From positions 491,298 to 555,297 of the forward strand of contig NC_030986.1 of NCBI RefSeq assembly GCF_000149955.1: a DNA stretch of 64,000 nucleotides. The letters are read 5' to 3'. The DNA comes from Fusarium oxysporum f. sp. lycopersici 4287 (Eukaryota; Ascomycota; Sordariomycetes; Hypocreales; Nectriaceae). Both the position numbers and the translations under genes were made by a program. Shown here piece by piece: positions 1 to 12,836 of the stretch. Numbering within the stretch: the first letter of the stretch is position 1; each line of letters starts with the position of its first letter. A model generated the notes under the pieces. It ran no database searches. It saw nothing but the letters and a program-made list of their open reading frames with translations, and was not told the DNA's origin.

Positions 1-362
1 TTCGGTTACCCAACGCTCAGAATGCCTTACGTTCATCTTCTCGGAGCCATATTCCCTCCTTCGTCTTCTAGGTAAAGCAACTTCTCTCAACACATCCAAT
101 ATCACACAGTCATCACCTTTCTCACTCCCGCCAAAGAGCTGCCTTTTTGAGTCTGTCCGCGACCTAAACCGACATTTAAAATTCCTCCTTAAACGAGAAC
201 CCCACGAACAAGCGACTTACCTACTCCCACGCGGCAGAATCACACATACAATACACATCCCCCTACCACCGATTCTCAATCAGCACTTACAGCCGTCGAG
301 GGTACCGAGCACCGATTCTCGGTGCTGCTGTCTTCTCCTCCATCACTCTTCTCTTCCGTACC

Positions 363-1510
363 ATGCCATCCCTCAGCTCGCTCCCCTTGGAGATGTTGGG
401 AGAGATTGGAGGTCATCTGCAGATGCAGGACCTCCATAACTGTTCACTTGCTTGTAAAGTGCTTGATGCTGGGATACAGAGGCACTTGTTCCGCAAGATG
501 GTATTTGCTGGGACTAGGGCAGTAATGGCAGAAGTCCTCTTACGCTTCCTATCAAACAAGAACCAATCACGTACCCGAGCCATGAGCAGTGTATGCAGGT
601 AGGGAGCCCAGAAAACATAATTCGTATGACTTTTACTGACCCGTTTTGCAGTTCCCTTCGGATCGAGGTGCTGCCACAGGACGACGATCCTTTCGATGAG
701 GGCAAGGACTTACTTCCTGCGCTGCTCATTTCCACGAAAAAGAATTTTCCCGGCGTGACGTGCTTGTCTCTTTCTCTCCATGGGTTGTCGAGCTCCGAGA
801 TTGCCTCACTTCACAGAATGTTGAAGGAGGGTCCCAGGTGGGACGCGGTCAGAGTATTAGTATCAGACTTGCGGCCCCTTACTCTATCCACATTCCTTAG
901 GTACTCCCTGCGCAACGTGGAGAGTATGGATGTTGTTCCTAGCATGGCTCGATACGGGGTAGCCTCCATCAAGGAGGGCTGCCCGGATCTACGCAGACTT
1001 CGGGTGAATTTCAAAAACCCGCTGTACGATTTCCACCAGCACCTTAGGGGAGGCTCATGGGTCAAGGTGAACCAGTTGGAGAATATGGAGCAGCTGGTAG
1101 TCCAGGAGAAGGGGCCGGCGACTGCCTACCCAATCGGCGGATTATCCCGACCGATAGATATCACGACCCGACTCTGCACAATCGCAGACCAATTGAGAGA
1201 TTCACCAACTCTCAGGCAGCTCTCAATTGAGTTCCATCCAAGGATTATGACTTGGATCATGCTTCCGGCGCAAAGACTTAATCCCGGACAGCGCCACCGA
1301 ACCGAACTGGACACTTTTGTCATGACAGGCATAATGGCGATGGGAGCGAGACTCCCACAAGTGGAGGAGATATGTTTGGTAGAGCGCAGCGCTGTATTCA
1401 ACGGCGTCAACATGATTCACCGGGGTGTTCGCGACCCTGACGGTGAGATGGCCGTCACGATCGAGGCCCCCGGCCATGAGAATACTTTCCCCTTGAACAT
1501 TTCGCACTAG
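363..1510 (+). CDS. F-box-like protein
   Basis: Two exons, 363-598 and 652-1510, joined across a 53-bp intron with a GTAGGG donor and a TTTTGCAG acceptor; the spliced frame gives 364 residues. The first ~45 residues (LPLEMLGEIGGHLQMQDLHN and on) fit an F-box: an LP start, a hydrophobic helix, then a segment ending in a C-SLACK-like turn. Family knowledge: F-box proteins bring substrates to SCF ubiquitin ligases by binding Skp1. The remaining ~310 residues have no motif I recognise; they carry scattered leucine-rich stretches as in many fungal F-box proteins, and the substrate is unknown. The start was chosen because it is the first ATG that keeps the F-box in frame; an ATG at 322 lies in another frame. 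It stands alone ahead of a gene-poor stretch. Confidence 0.72.
599..651 (+). other. Intron of the F-box gene
   Basis: A 53-bp GT...AG intron. Removing it joins the F-box frame to the downstream frame through an AG|T serine codon. Without splicing the first frame stops at 602. Confidence 0.7.
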
Positions 1511-4195
1511 GGTCTGTCAGATCAACGAGTATGGCGATAGTACAATGAAGTACAAGCGTGCTCTTTCTCTTTTCCCTTCCCCTTTTACTTCTTTTTTAAT
1601 AGACCTACCAAAGGTAGTGTCCTACGTAGGGTGCAGGGCTTTCGGCAAGGTTTTGATGTATTTGGTTGGAGTTCAGGTTTTTACGAAGATGTCGATGTAG
1701 AGCTTCAGGCCTACACTTTACTACATGAATGAATAATGAAGATATATGAGTCTGTAATCTTGATCCCAAAGTCGGGAGTGGTATATTTCTAAAAGCCATT
1801 GTGACTGTCTTAATTAAGGTTTTGCACATGGCTCGTCAGAAACCGCAACCAACGTCCGCCAGAGACAGGGACGGATATTACATGACCAATTGCGGCATGT
1901 TTTTGGACCAGTTGAATACCTAGACCTTACTATCCGTGTCATGGATGTGTTGTGATAGATGCTTTGACGGCTAGGACGTGTAGAAGAGGCAGTGGTTTTG
2001 GTGAAAGACTGGGTTGGTGAAGTCCTTCAGCGAATACCACGACTTGACATCCTTAGACGAGAGACCGCGCTTCTGAATGATAGCGGTGCTTCAGGGATGG
2101 AGATCTTAGGGCATTCTTAATATTGATCGAAGAGAAAGTTGCTGAAGCTTGGGTAGGTCGTTGACCTCGCAGTGGAAGCCAGCCCCTGAAAATGTGGTTC
2201 GTCACATCATATGGGAGTTAGGTGGGGGGTGGCTAGGTCGGTACATGGCAAGGCTGACCCGGAGAAACTCGCCCGTTATCAATCTTCCCTTCAGCACCAA
2301 AGGCCGACTCCCTTCCCTCCTGAGCCTCTCCTCCGCCTTCGGCCTCAGCGCGTCACCGCATCCCATCCCATTTCTCACGTTTTCATCTCATATTTACAGT
2401 TGGACAAAGTCCTTCCATCATCATTTCGCGGAATCCATGTTCATTACCACAACCATTTCCGCCCCCTCTTTCTTCTCATCTGGTGTCCTGTCGGCCACTC
2501 CAGCGGTAAGATGGTGCGTTTGACTTGATCTTGTCCAGAAGCAGTCGCTGACCTCGATGTACGAAATTCAGGGGTTCATTGGAAGCTACTTTATTGGGCG
2601 GGAGCTCAAAGTCCTCCGTTATCTCTCGCACCAATCGCCGCTGAGTTACGGGATAAAGTGTTCTCAGTGTACATCTCTCACTCCGTAACTTTCACCTCGT
2701 TTTGCTTGCTTGAGAATCACGCTGCGCCTCTTCAGACTCGGGTCTTTGATGTAGCGGTCGACGGAGACGAAGCCGCCCTCTCGCCAGCTATTTGGTCAGT
2801 GCATACGAGACAACCTGAACTGTGCACAACGGAGATGATGGTTGAGTTTCTGATAGCACAAATCCTGCCACTGGTGTCGGATGGAAGAACAATAAAGACA
2901 AGCCATGAGGAAGTACGGCTGGCCGGATGAGTGCCAGAGGAAGGGGCTTCGGCATTCCGCAGAACAGGCATGTGGGCGCTTGACGCGCAAGGGTTCAGAG
3001 GCTGAGGAGGAATCTGAGCTGGAGATACAGGCAGCGTTGGTCATCAGATGGACCTCAAGCGAGGGTTGAGCCCGTTGGCGGTTTAGGTAGCGCCTTAAAG
3101 GTCCATCCCTTGCACTACATCAGTTCGTAGTCACAATATCAAAGCCTCCGTGGCTGGTCAGGTAATGAAGTTGGGGGGTGCTCATCTCCAGCCCCTTTCT
3201 TACACCGTCTGTTCCACAAAGGATTTTGACTTGCGATAGACATCGCCGTGTGCTTCTATGTCACATGTCGTGAAAACCACACTGGCCAGAGCCCGGAGAA
3301 CCTGTCTTCGGCGTGGGCGGGGGTAGCCGGGGCGCGGTGTGGTAGAGCGCCTTGTGTTCAGCAAAGAAAGGTACAGTCTTTGCCGCTCACAAGAAGAAGA
3401 GACATTGTTCCTGCAAGGATGTAACTGGTGGTTTTTTGTGTGACGCTCTGACCGCGTTTGGATAAGGATGGTTGTCTAGGGCGGCTGAAGGCCTTGAAGA
3501 AACTGAAGCTGAAGAGCCCTAATCCAAATTTGACGTCTGTTTATCAATAGTCGCTGACGCAGAACCATCATCTCCTTGAGTGGGCCATTGTACTGAGATC
3601 ACGAACATGAAGGATCATGGAAGGAGCGTATGAAGTTCATGAATCAAGCTTAGATCAGAAGGTATCCAGAATTTCGGACGGGAGATGTGTTGTTATATCG
3701 CGTAGCCTAGAGACAGAACAAGGGCATATTCAAGAACACGTTATCCCTCTATGAATGTACATTCTGTCATCCCCTTATGATGGTACACACCTAGAAAACG
3801 CATCCATCGTCATTTCACTTCATGTTTGTCTTGCAGCTGCATGACCCTTTCAATTATGAATATCTACTCATCTTCACTGGTGACATGTAGCTTCGATTGG
3901 TGCTTCGTCTATACTCCCAAATTTCCACAATCTTCAGTTTCTCTTACGGGTATGTGACCTGACGCGACAATACCACAGCCATTCTTCAAATTCACAGAAT
4001 GGGTTACACTGAGTCCAAGATGTTTCCTGACGCAAGGGCTCTTCTGAAAAGGCGACCGCTTAGGATGTTGAGCTTCAGATGGCGGGTAAGGAGTTGGATC
4101 GCGACTGTCATGCCTCCAGATCATCCTGTTCTCCCAGAAGCGAAAAGCACTTTTCCATCACTCAACGACGCATAAGTAGCCGCCCTCGTTCATCT
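1511..4195. other. Gene-poor stretch, no supported gene
   Basis: About 2.7 kb with only short open frames that lack homology-like motifs or convincing splice partners. A pyrimidine-rich block at about 2280-2480 gives overlapping Ser/Pro/Phe-rich frames on the plus strand that look like composition artefacts. I see no tRNA, transposon end or long repeat. Confidence 0.5.
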
Positions 4196-4771
4196 CTACC
4201 ACCACCATTCCCTTCGTCCGTCCCATCCTCCTTCAGCTCCGATGGTCAGCCATAAGTCCTTCATCGCTCTCCAGGTTTGGGAGAGTCTGTCCCCAGACAA
4301 ATTGGGCAAATCCTCGTGAACGAGGGGTGTGATGGCTTTGAGCCATTTCAGGAGGGCGAAGACAAGACCTGGCTGGCCTTGTCTAAAAGGGTTGATAGCA
4401 GTAAACTCCTCGACTACAAGATCTCTGATCTTATCCCAATTCGTCAGAGCGTCGAAGATGGCAAGTAAGCTGCCTTGGGCTCTGGGGCCCCGGGATCCAC
4501 GGAGCTGTCGGGATGTTGGCTTGGTAAATTGCTTAAAAAGCTTCTTGATCGTTTTGTCGACGCCGTGGTGCATCGCGAAGTCTTTCAACTGGTGGTAGTA
4601 GACGAGTGCCTTTACGGTCTCGCAGGCCGCGAAGTGAATCACCTGGTGGTGATGATAGGTGATCAGAACGGTCTTATAGACAATGTCGACTTTGGTACGT
4701 TAGGTTGTGAGTGTTTAGAAAGAGGTATGGGACTTACCGAGTGTTTGCTCAAAAAATGTTGGGTTCTCCAT
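4196..4771 (-). CDS. Small spliced hypothetical protein
   Basis: Read on the minus strand as two exons, 4771-4738 (34 bp, starting MENPTFFEQTL) and 4689-4196. The 48-bp intron has a perfect GTAAGT donor, a CTAAC branch site and an AAAG acceptor. The spliced product is 175 residues. The body is rich in Trp, Lys and Leu (for example DLWLTIGAEGGWDGRREWWW at the C-terminus) and has no stop, signal peptide or membrane segment. I do not recognise the family. The clean intron, with phase preserved across it, is the main evidence that this is a real gene. The larger exon lacks an in-frame ATG near its 5' end, so the short first exon is needed. No close neighbours suggest a role. Confidence 0.55.
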
Positions 4772-7700
4772 GTTTAGGTTTACAGAGTGCGGATGATGAA
4801 GAATGGAAGAAGGAGAGAAAACGGCAGTCTATGGAGAAACTTATGGGTGAGAATTCCGCACTAAAGAGGTAAGAGGTGGGCTAATAACCTATCGATAATG
4901 GCACTGGCAACGGACCGTCACTTCAATTGATGTGGAGGGGTGCTGGGCCAGGTCTCGTTTCTTACCAGCCAGTGATCCCCCAGTACCCTTGGCAAGTTTA
5001 CAGTGACTTCGCTACCAATAAGTGACTTGGGGAGGCCTTGAATGAGCTTGGAAGTACCTAAGTATCTTGTCCTACTTGAGTTTGGGAAGAAGCCCCATGC
5101 CGCGAGGAGCATCCCAAGCTGTGATCGAGGTTAGTGGTCTTGCCGCTTTGCGGCCGGGTCAGTCATCTGTGAAATTACTCCCTGCATAAGGTGAATATGG
5201 TCAAGCTTCCTTACAATTGATCATGCAACATATCCATGTCTAGGTTTAAAAGGTTTCGTGAATATGGACGTAGTTTTGCTGGACTGTCTCGCACCTGAGT
5301 AGAATGTTCGATTGCTCCCGAGAACCGTGGTACTTGCGCTCACTAGCATCACCAATCGCTGAGAGCTTTGGTTCTTGGTCTTTTTTCATGATCGCATGAA
5401 ATTGCTGCGTCTTTCTCTTAGATAAATTTGCCTATAGGTTTCAAGAAGTGTTCGCGAAACCATCCTTTACGTCATCATTCCCTTGCTCCCGCCGGCGATA
5501 TCAACAAACTTCACGTCGCCTTGGAGTCTTGCTCCAGGACTCGATTTCATTCCCTATGATGCCTCCCGCTTCGTCGTTGTCCTCCTTCACCTTTCATCCG
5601 AACCTTCAGTCATCTCACGTTCTTTGGCCCGTGGCGACGCGGAATCGTATATTTGTTCTTTTCATTTTCCAGGGAGATATTCATAGCTAACGTCCGACTG
5701 AACGCAATTTTCTGACTACTCCGTTGAGCTTGGTCCCTTCTCTCTAAAGAAGGGTTCGCCTGTGGCTTACACCACGCGGCGAAAGCTTAGAGACATGATA
5801 CAGGTGAATCAGAAACTGTCCAAGCCCACAACGATTTCTTCGGGGCATAATGCTTCAGCATCAAGAGGGGGGTTTATCGCTGAGAGATGTTGACTAAATA
5901 CCGTCGCTCATGCCCATGTTTCGAATGCAGATGAGGGCTCCATTGAAGTCATTGGTAGAATGGTTAGCTTTATCCCAGGCTACCGTCAGTGTTGGACTTT
6001 GTTCAGGTTGGAGGCCCGATTATCGAGCGGAAGGGCCGCAACGGAGGGACAGCATGGTCGACGACGCTGTCGGGATCAGTCGCTTGATAAACCGTGGAGG
6101 TCACTATCAGCTTGTCAAAACACAGTTGCAATGTGGGCACGAAAATGGCGAGAGTCGCTAGAGTTGCCAGTAAGTCACGCCAATATAGGAAAACTTGTGA
6201 GCTCACCTTGGTGCGTACTGGGGAAGGCCTCAACGTCCCAGTAGCTGGAGCATTTTGAAGGTGTAACATGATCCGCAGCGTAATGTGATGTTCTGGGGGC
6301 CGCAAGTCGGCTTATTCGTCCGTCGTGATGTTGTGGCAGAATGTTGGGAGGAGCGTCGGTAGCGAAATGGGCGGGGTCAAAATCGACGATGCATCTGTAT
6401 AAAGACAGCAATAAACTCGGGATATTATCCGTGAATTGTGATCAACTGCCAGGTTAAACTATTTAAATATTCTCATGGCTTATTTGACCGAAGATGTAGA
6501 TGCATTTTGCTTGAGAAGGAGACACATGCTGGGCAATCTCAATCTTTAGGGTAGGTTGACGATGAGCAGAAAGTCATGTATTTGTCGTCCAGTTTGCAAC
6601 AGAATAGATTAGTGTTGGGCTAACCGCTTCTAGACAATCCAAATGAAGTCTCCAAACCTCAAATACTAATACAAAATGAAAATGCTCCAAGATCTCACCC
6701 TGCCTCCTTTTTGTTCGCACCCAACTCTGAAAGTTATCTATGCCGTAATTCCAGCTAGGGAATTGTGAAAGTCATGTAACCGTCTTGGAGGAGGATTTCA
6801 CTGGAATTTGTCTTCATTCATTATTTAGACATTTAAAAGAGATAGGGTTTCGATCTGTCTCATGAACAAATTGGTTGACAAGAGGACATGTAGTCTGTGG
6901 TCCTCTGTTCAATTGCCGCCCATGAACACATGATTGGCCATAACAGCCGCGCGCATAACCTTGTACATGTACTTCATGTCACAAACACTCTCTCATAATT
7001 TCTACCCTTCGTATCAAGCCTGGAAATACTATCTGACCCTTTGCAAGATGTCTGACACTTCACCACCTGAGCGCGTAACCGCTATACATCGTCGAACCCC
7101 TTTCCCGTCACACCCGTACCTTCACTTTCTTCCACGGCGCTTATCATGATGATCCCTGTTTTGGGAAAGGACAGCAGATTGATGGTCTCGTTGACTGGGC
7201 GGTAGACATCCGAGAGATCATTAGGGGGGAGGGATGTGGAGCCCAAGAACCTCATTCTTGAACAGTTGAGCCAATGCTGTGCCATGTCGCTTGCGGTATT
7301 GTTGGCGATGGTGGATTCGATCGGGGGGAGGTCATCGAGGTGAGCGTTTTAGGGACGTTTCAGGAGGATCTTAAGATGACGATCGAGGATGGCGATTATG
7401 AAGAAGAGGAGCAGAGCAGCCCGATCAAAATGCAGGCTATGCAGCGGGATCTTCTGAATCTCCAGCCTCTGGACAACCCATCGGATGGTACCAGAGCCTC
7501 GCAGGCTTTCATTTTACTTGGCCACGGTGAAGCGAATGAAAGGATACCGGTAGGGCTGGGGTTGGGCGCGGCGCGGTGCGGATGATGGGAAATGCTGGGT
7601 ACGACGTGGAGTGAAAATACTATGAAGACCAGGAACATTGATACAAGATTCCTGATCAGATTGATGACATCGTCAGGTCACCATCCGTAAGTTTTGGTGG

Positions 7701-10700
7701 GAGAGTGCTCTATTAGACTCTGCCAACCTGATCCTCGTAATAAAGGTGGATCGATTGTGAAGGGGGATTCTGTGTCAGGATAGGAGACCCCCATACCTGA
7801 CGATCAGTCACCTTCTCATTCCGTAGTGTTTCATTGCTGCTTTTGGTTGACCTGTGCCATTCTCTTAATGCCAGTTCTCAGTTGGCTGGAACCTGATTTC
7901 AATGAGTGACTCCGGTGCTTTGGAAGGTGGCTGTCTGCGAGTGTGCTATGCTCCGATGAGCGCAAGTTGACCAACGCAGCGGCACTTGATACATTGCTAT
8001 GCTGAATTACCACGTCGATAGCGTTTCGGCTCCTTCAAGTAGTCGCCATGCCTGGAGCAACATGCCAGCTTCCGCCGTGTGTGTTGGAGTGACACATCGC
8101 TAGCCCCCCTTTTGGTATCATCATGGAGGAGGATGGGGAAGATCGAGTATGGAACTGGATTTCTCTCGACGAACTTCCAGTCGTCTCTTGTGTCAATGTC
8201 CACCGTTGGCCCGTGTTGCAATTCATCAAGGGGGTAGTGAGCGTTGAGGTCTTGAACGCCTTTCAGATGGGATTGCTGTCAAGGATCCCATCCTGCTTGC
8301 AGCCGTTCAATCAATCTTTGTCGGAACTGGGTCTCTTAGCGGGAATGGCGGTATGTAAGCGCTCCTGGTTGGGATGTTCAAGATGTTGCTATGAATGCTG
8401 GCCAGAGTGCGGCTTCGTAAAGCTCAACAACAACTTCCTTCCACCTCCAAGAAGCCGCACGCTCTTGACGACCGAACCTGTAAAGCTGTACTGAGGGAAG
8501 TGTAATGGGATGTCGTAAGATCGGATACTGAGAGGTCGCTCGTCCGGTATGATTGTGCCCCAGAGACGACAGCGCATCTGAGACAGGTTAGCGCAGGGCA
8601 TGGGGGAAAGCGTGGTCAGTAAGGCACCGTCGCTGGATGCATCATTAATGCTCGTAGACTTGCATCTCATCTATAACGCAACGGTAAGAAGGTGGTTTTG
8701 ATAGAGGCAGTAGTGCGTTTACAGCTGTCGCTTCAGAGCGGGCGCAATCGTGTTGGCTGAGCTCGTTGAACTCATGATCTGCCAAGAAAATCTCGAGGGT
8801 GTAGTAAATGCATCATTGTGAAGCCGACATACCATTGACAGAGTCTTTGCCTTCTCGTCGCTTGGGCTGTGAGTTGTGATGATGGTAGTCCCATGTTTCT
8901 TCCCAAAGGCAGGAGACACAACGGCCACTCTTCAAAAGCTAACGTCTTAGCAGACGTGACCTGTCGGATATCATCTCTTCTGAAAAGCTGCATACAGTCC
9001 AGGCCCGAATGAAGTCTAGGGACCTTGGGCGCCTTTGACCGAATTGATAGCCATCGTCTTGGGGACTCTAAGCGTACTGGCTCATCTCTGCCGTGGACTA
9101 GTTGGCATCCTCGCGTATCTAAACTTGGCGCCAGGTAGGGCTGAAGTCGTCGTATCGGAGTCGGTCGGGTGTATTGTTCGAAAGTAGTGTCGCTGTCAAT
9201 CAAGTCGAGTGTTGGTCTGCGCAGAGGATCAATAAGAATGTGTTTTGAAAATGATCCAGAGCTGGCCGCCTACCTGTTTTTGAGGGCTTTGCTGGCGAGA
9301 GTCGGAGGTGAAAGGTAAAATGACATATGAGGCCCTCCTTCAAGCGCCATATCATGTTCGATGGTGAGCCCCCTTACTGGTGGCGGTCTCGTATATTGGT
9401 GGACATGTGCCCCCTTTCGAAGGCGACGGCTTGCAGAAATGCGAAAGTAGCATATTCATAGCGAGCCGGCATATATTTTAAGCTCAAGTCCCTGAACACA
9501 GCTGGCATTTTAGAGTGACAATGAATATTCAAGTTTCTTTGACCTTGGTCGCTAAGGGAGACTCGTTGTCGTGATATTACAAGCACCCCCTTTCCGGGCA
9601 TGTCGCCACAATCTTTAGTCGAGCAAGGGTTTCATTGAAGAGGGCGTTGGGTTGGACTTCAAGGCGCAAGTGCCTGAAGCGGTATCGGGCTGCCTTCGCA
9701 ACGTTAGTGGGGTGGGGTGTTGGTAGTAGACTCGGGCATGACTTGTTAGACGATGGATGGATAGAAATCGATGAGCCAAAGCAGTCAATGAGAAGAGTTC
9801 GAGAAATTCCGCACCACAACTTGGATACCTGGTTTTGTATATCGGGGGGAACCTTTTTGCATGCAATTCTTTAACGAGAACACGTGCCTCCCTGTTTACC
9901 GGAAGTACCAATTTCTGAACTATCTTCACTCAACACTCAGTTGATCAATTCATTCCACAAATGCTACTTCTACAAGAGGGAGACTAGGACTACCTGAGAT
10001 CTCCATCGAAGGACCTATAGTGATTGTTGGTGTACTTGTGGGGATGTCGGCGCGTAATAGCAGCACTCGATAAAATTGCAGAAAAGTCCGCCTTACGGTC
10101 CAACTGGGATGGGAACATAACAGCTTCATGAGCTTCCAAGGTACTTGTAGGTTATTTCAAGAAGCAGTTTGCCTTCAGAGACTGCCCGCCTCGGCATCCA
10201 AGGGTCATCATCCGCCACTGTCTGCTGCAGACCAACACCACGGTCCACCCCCAAACACAAGACAACTCATGATACAGAGCCTCTCCAGCTTTCTGGTGTT
10301 TCCCGTTCTTCGCGAGTGCTTGGGATCGTTCATGTACGAGATTGATGTAAGTTGCAGAAATGTTGCTTCTGATTCGGAAGCCCCTGAACTCAGGTCAGCA
10401 TCAGAAACTGGTTTTAAGAAAGCCGCGACTGAGGTAGGAAGCCCTATGGCTTCTAATTAGTACCAACTAGTACCGCGAGTGAAGTAAATCTTACCAAAGC
10501 CTCCGTGTCCAAGTCTTCCATGGAGCTGCGGGCGTGTGATTCTGTGTCCAGCATGATGAAACTGAGCAGCGCCCGACCAACACTGAGTCAATTTGATGCA
10601 AGATTAAATGGCTTGTACGCCTTCAGTTGCCTTGATGGTTATTACGATCAGGCGGCCTGATGCCACATATCTTGTAAAGTCGAAGCTGGTCAAGGCCGGA

Positions 10701-11560
10701 GGGCGATGTGGAAAGGGAGAGGCCGCTCTTGTGCCTGCGATGAAATGATATGCCGCGATCTTGCATGGAACGTGATTGGGGGTGACTGATGGTGCTTTGA
10801 TGGTGTTTTGCTGCTGTCATTGCCGCTGTTGCTTATCCATTGGTTGGGGCTTACGTGGTAGGGGAGCTCGCGACAGTCGACAGTGAGATTCACACCTCGA
10901 TTGAGTTGTTCTTCTTATTCTTTCGGTGCCTATACTCATGTGAAGTGCAAGCCAACCCGACTTGGGATGCGTAAACGTCGGCAATGCTGTGTGTTGTTTG
11001 TCATAAGGGGTACCTCGGTCAGGATGAATTGGGCCGAGGGGCGAATGAGAAGGCATCATCCTGACTTTCAAAATACCACTCCGACACTCTCTGAAGGGCA
11101 TTCGTCTTGATTGTAAAGGTTCAATGTGTTGAAGTGGTGGCGTTATCTGTTGGTTTGTGGTCAGAATCGGGGAGTGTTCTGGGGTCCAGTGCTTGAACGC
11201 GAACAGGGACTTTGTGCAGAGAGTGTTCTTACCTAACGACCTTGGCAACCACACCTATGTACAAAGGGGCCAAGTACAGCACTTTGATAACCAGCTAATA
11301 GCTCCGCAAAGCTATGGACAAGGAGTGCATCCATGGATCCCCAAGTGTCGACCTGCCAGTAAATGACATTAACGAGGAGAATAGCAAAGTGAACTCATTG
11401 TTTAGAGCTCACAATCCCGCGATGCACATTGAGACAACTAAACAATAGAATAGCACAGCACGGGGGGCGTGTTGAGGGGTCTGTTCAGGGCATCAGCTGC
11501 CCGCCGGTGACTAGATAGGTGCACGTACGTCTCCCCAGGGGACAGACAACGTACTAACGA
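4772..11560. other. Long gene-poor region with coding-like relics
   Basis: Nearly 6.8 kb without a gene I can defend. Three minus-strand segments read like protein but have no start, no recognised family and are cut by stops: about 7335-7082 (contains MAQHWLNCSRMRFLGS), about 8267-7997 (contains TRDDWKFVERNPVPYSIF, with a possible CTTGACAG acceptor just before it) and 9203-8772 (starts from a TTG, contains RPTPIRRLQPYLAP). They could be exons of an intron-rich gene or remains of decayed genes. The rest shows no long repeat, tRNA or transposon terminus. Confidence 0.4.
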
Positions 11561-12214
11561 CCACTGAAGCTACTTTCCGGTTGCACAAGCAGTCTCCTTA
11601 GTGAGCTCGAGGGTGATACCATTGTTGTCAGTGGCAGAGAAGCACGGTTGCCAGTGGAAGAGGGCAAAAGCCCTGATGTTGCGGGCGCAGCTCGGTTGCT
11701 GTGGCTAAATCTTTCTCCCCTCGCACTTCTCCTCCATCTCTTCCTTTCTTTCTCTCTCATCCTCAAACATTTTTATCCCACAACACCAAATATCATTATC
11801 CCCAACACACCTCTCCCCTCTCCCCCCCTTCTTCTATATATACACATACTATATCGCCAACATCAAGAGACTTCTGGCTCGGGGCCTAGGCTCGCATCCT
11901 CAACAAGAAGCAGCAGGCCGAGGACGCTGCCAAGGCCCTGCGCGGCCCCAAACAACGGACAGTGAGTCACGGCATCTTCTTTCTCTCCTCGCGAAAACAT
12001 TTTATGCTGCTGTTCATTCATCTCCCCAAATCTCCTCTTCTCTTCCCTTGCCCCAACACGCGGTCCTTTACCTTTCATTTCACTCAGTGATTCACTTCCC
12101 TCTGGAACGTGAGCACACATACTCACCACTCATCCAGGCTCTTTGCAATGATTCGCAAGTGTCCTGAGCCAGACACTATTTTGAAGTGATTGCTCGTGCT
12201 TCTTGTGGGCTTCG

Positions 12215-12259
12215 CACCATAAAGAGAAGAGTCTAGACTCTTATCTTCTCTCTATGGTG
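12215..12259. repeat. Imperfect 45-bp palindrome
   Basis: Outer arms CACCATA...TATGGTG and AGAGAAGA...TCTTCTCT enclose a perfect 14-bp inner palindrome, AGAGTCTAGACTCT. It lies just upstream of the tandem Mei2-like units. It could form a hairpin or cruciform; no function is evident. Confidence 0.6.
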
Positions 12260-12369
12260 CCGGAGAACGTCGTCGCCAAAGTCTCCAGAGACGTCAGAAG
12301 AAGAGGATCTTGACTACCGATGCCATTTGCTCGGGCTCAGATGAAGGGGCCAGTGAACTCCGCACCCGA

Positions 12370-12836
12370 GTAAGTACCTACTTCCCTTCCCTACTTCTCA
12401 ATCAGTCCTAACCTGACGACAGATCATGCTTCGAAACATCCCCAACACTGGATGACTGGTCGCCCATGAGGGCCGCCCTGTGAAGAGCCGTCGCGGCTCC
12501 TGAGGCCTCAACAACATTGTCGACATCAACGAGCTCGTTGCCGGACGCGACAACCGGACCACCGTAAGTGCCTATCATCCTGTCTTCCATCACAGTCAGC
12601 CTGACCTCTTGGCAGATCACGCTTTACCATCCCCAACACATTGGGTGACAGGCCGCCCCAGTAGGGCCGCACCGTCAAGAGCCACTGCGGCTCTGATTAT
12701 TCAACAACATTGTCGACATCAACGAGCTTGTCGCGGGAGGGGATGTTCGCACAACTGTAAGTACCTATCTCCCTGCCTTGCATCAGAATCAGCCCTGACC
12801 TCTTGACAGATCATGCTCCGAAACATCCCCAACAAG
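12370..12836 (+). repeat. Threefold tandem copy of a Mei2-like exon boundary
   Basis: Three units with a period of 193-194 bp. Each holds an intron (12370-12422, 12564-12615, 12757-12809) that starts GTAAGT and ends in AG, followed by an exon start coding for I-(M/T)-L-R/Y-N/H-IPN (12423, 12616, 12810). The exon bodies of units one and two also share a segment coding for NNIVDINELVAG. Unit three keeps the most Mei2-like reading. Units one and two have stops soon after the motif. Confidence 0.75.

Noticed and set aside
2149..2528. Two overlapping plus-strand ORFs of 105-124 codons
   Set aside because: Pyrimidine-rich composition gives open frames in more than one phase; no motif, no intron support, no conserved-looking sequence.
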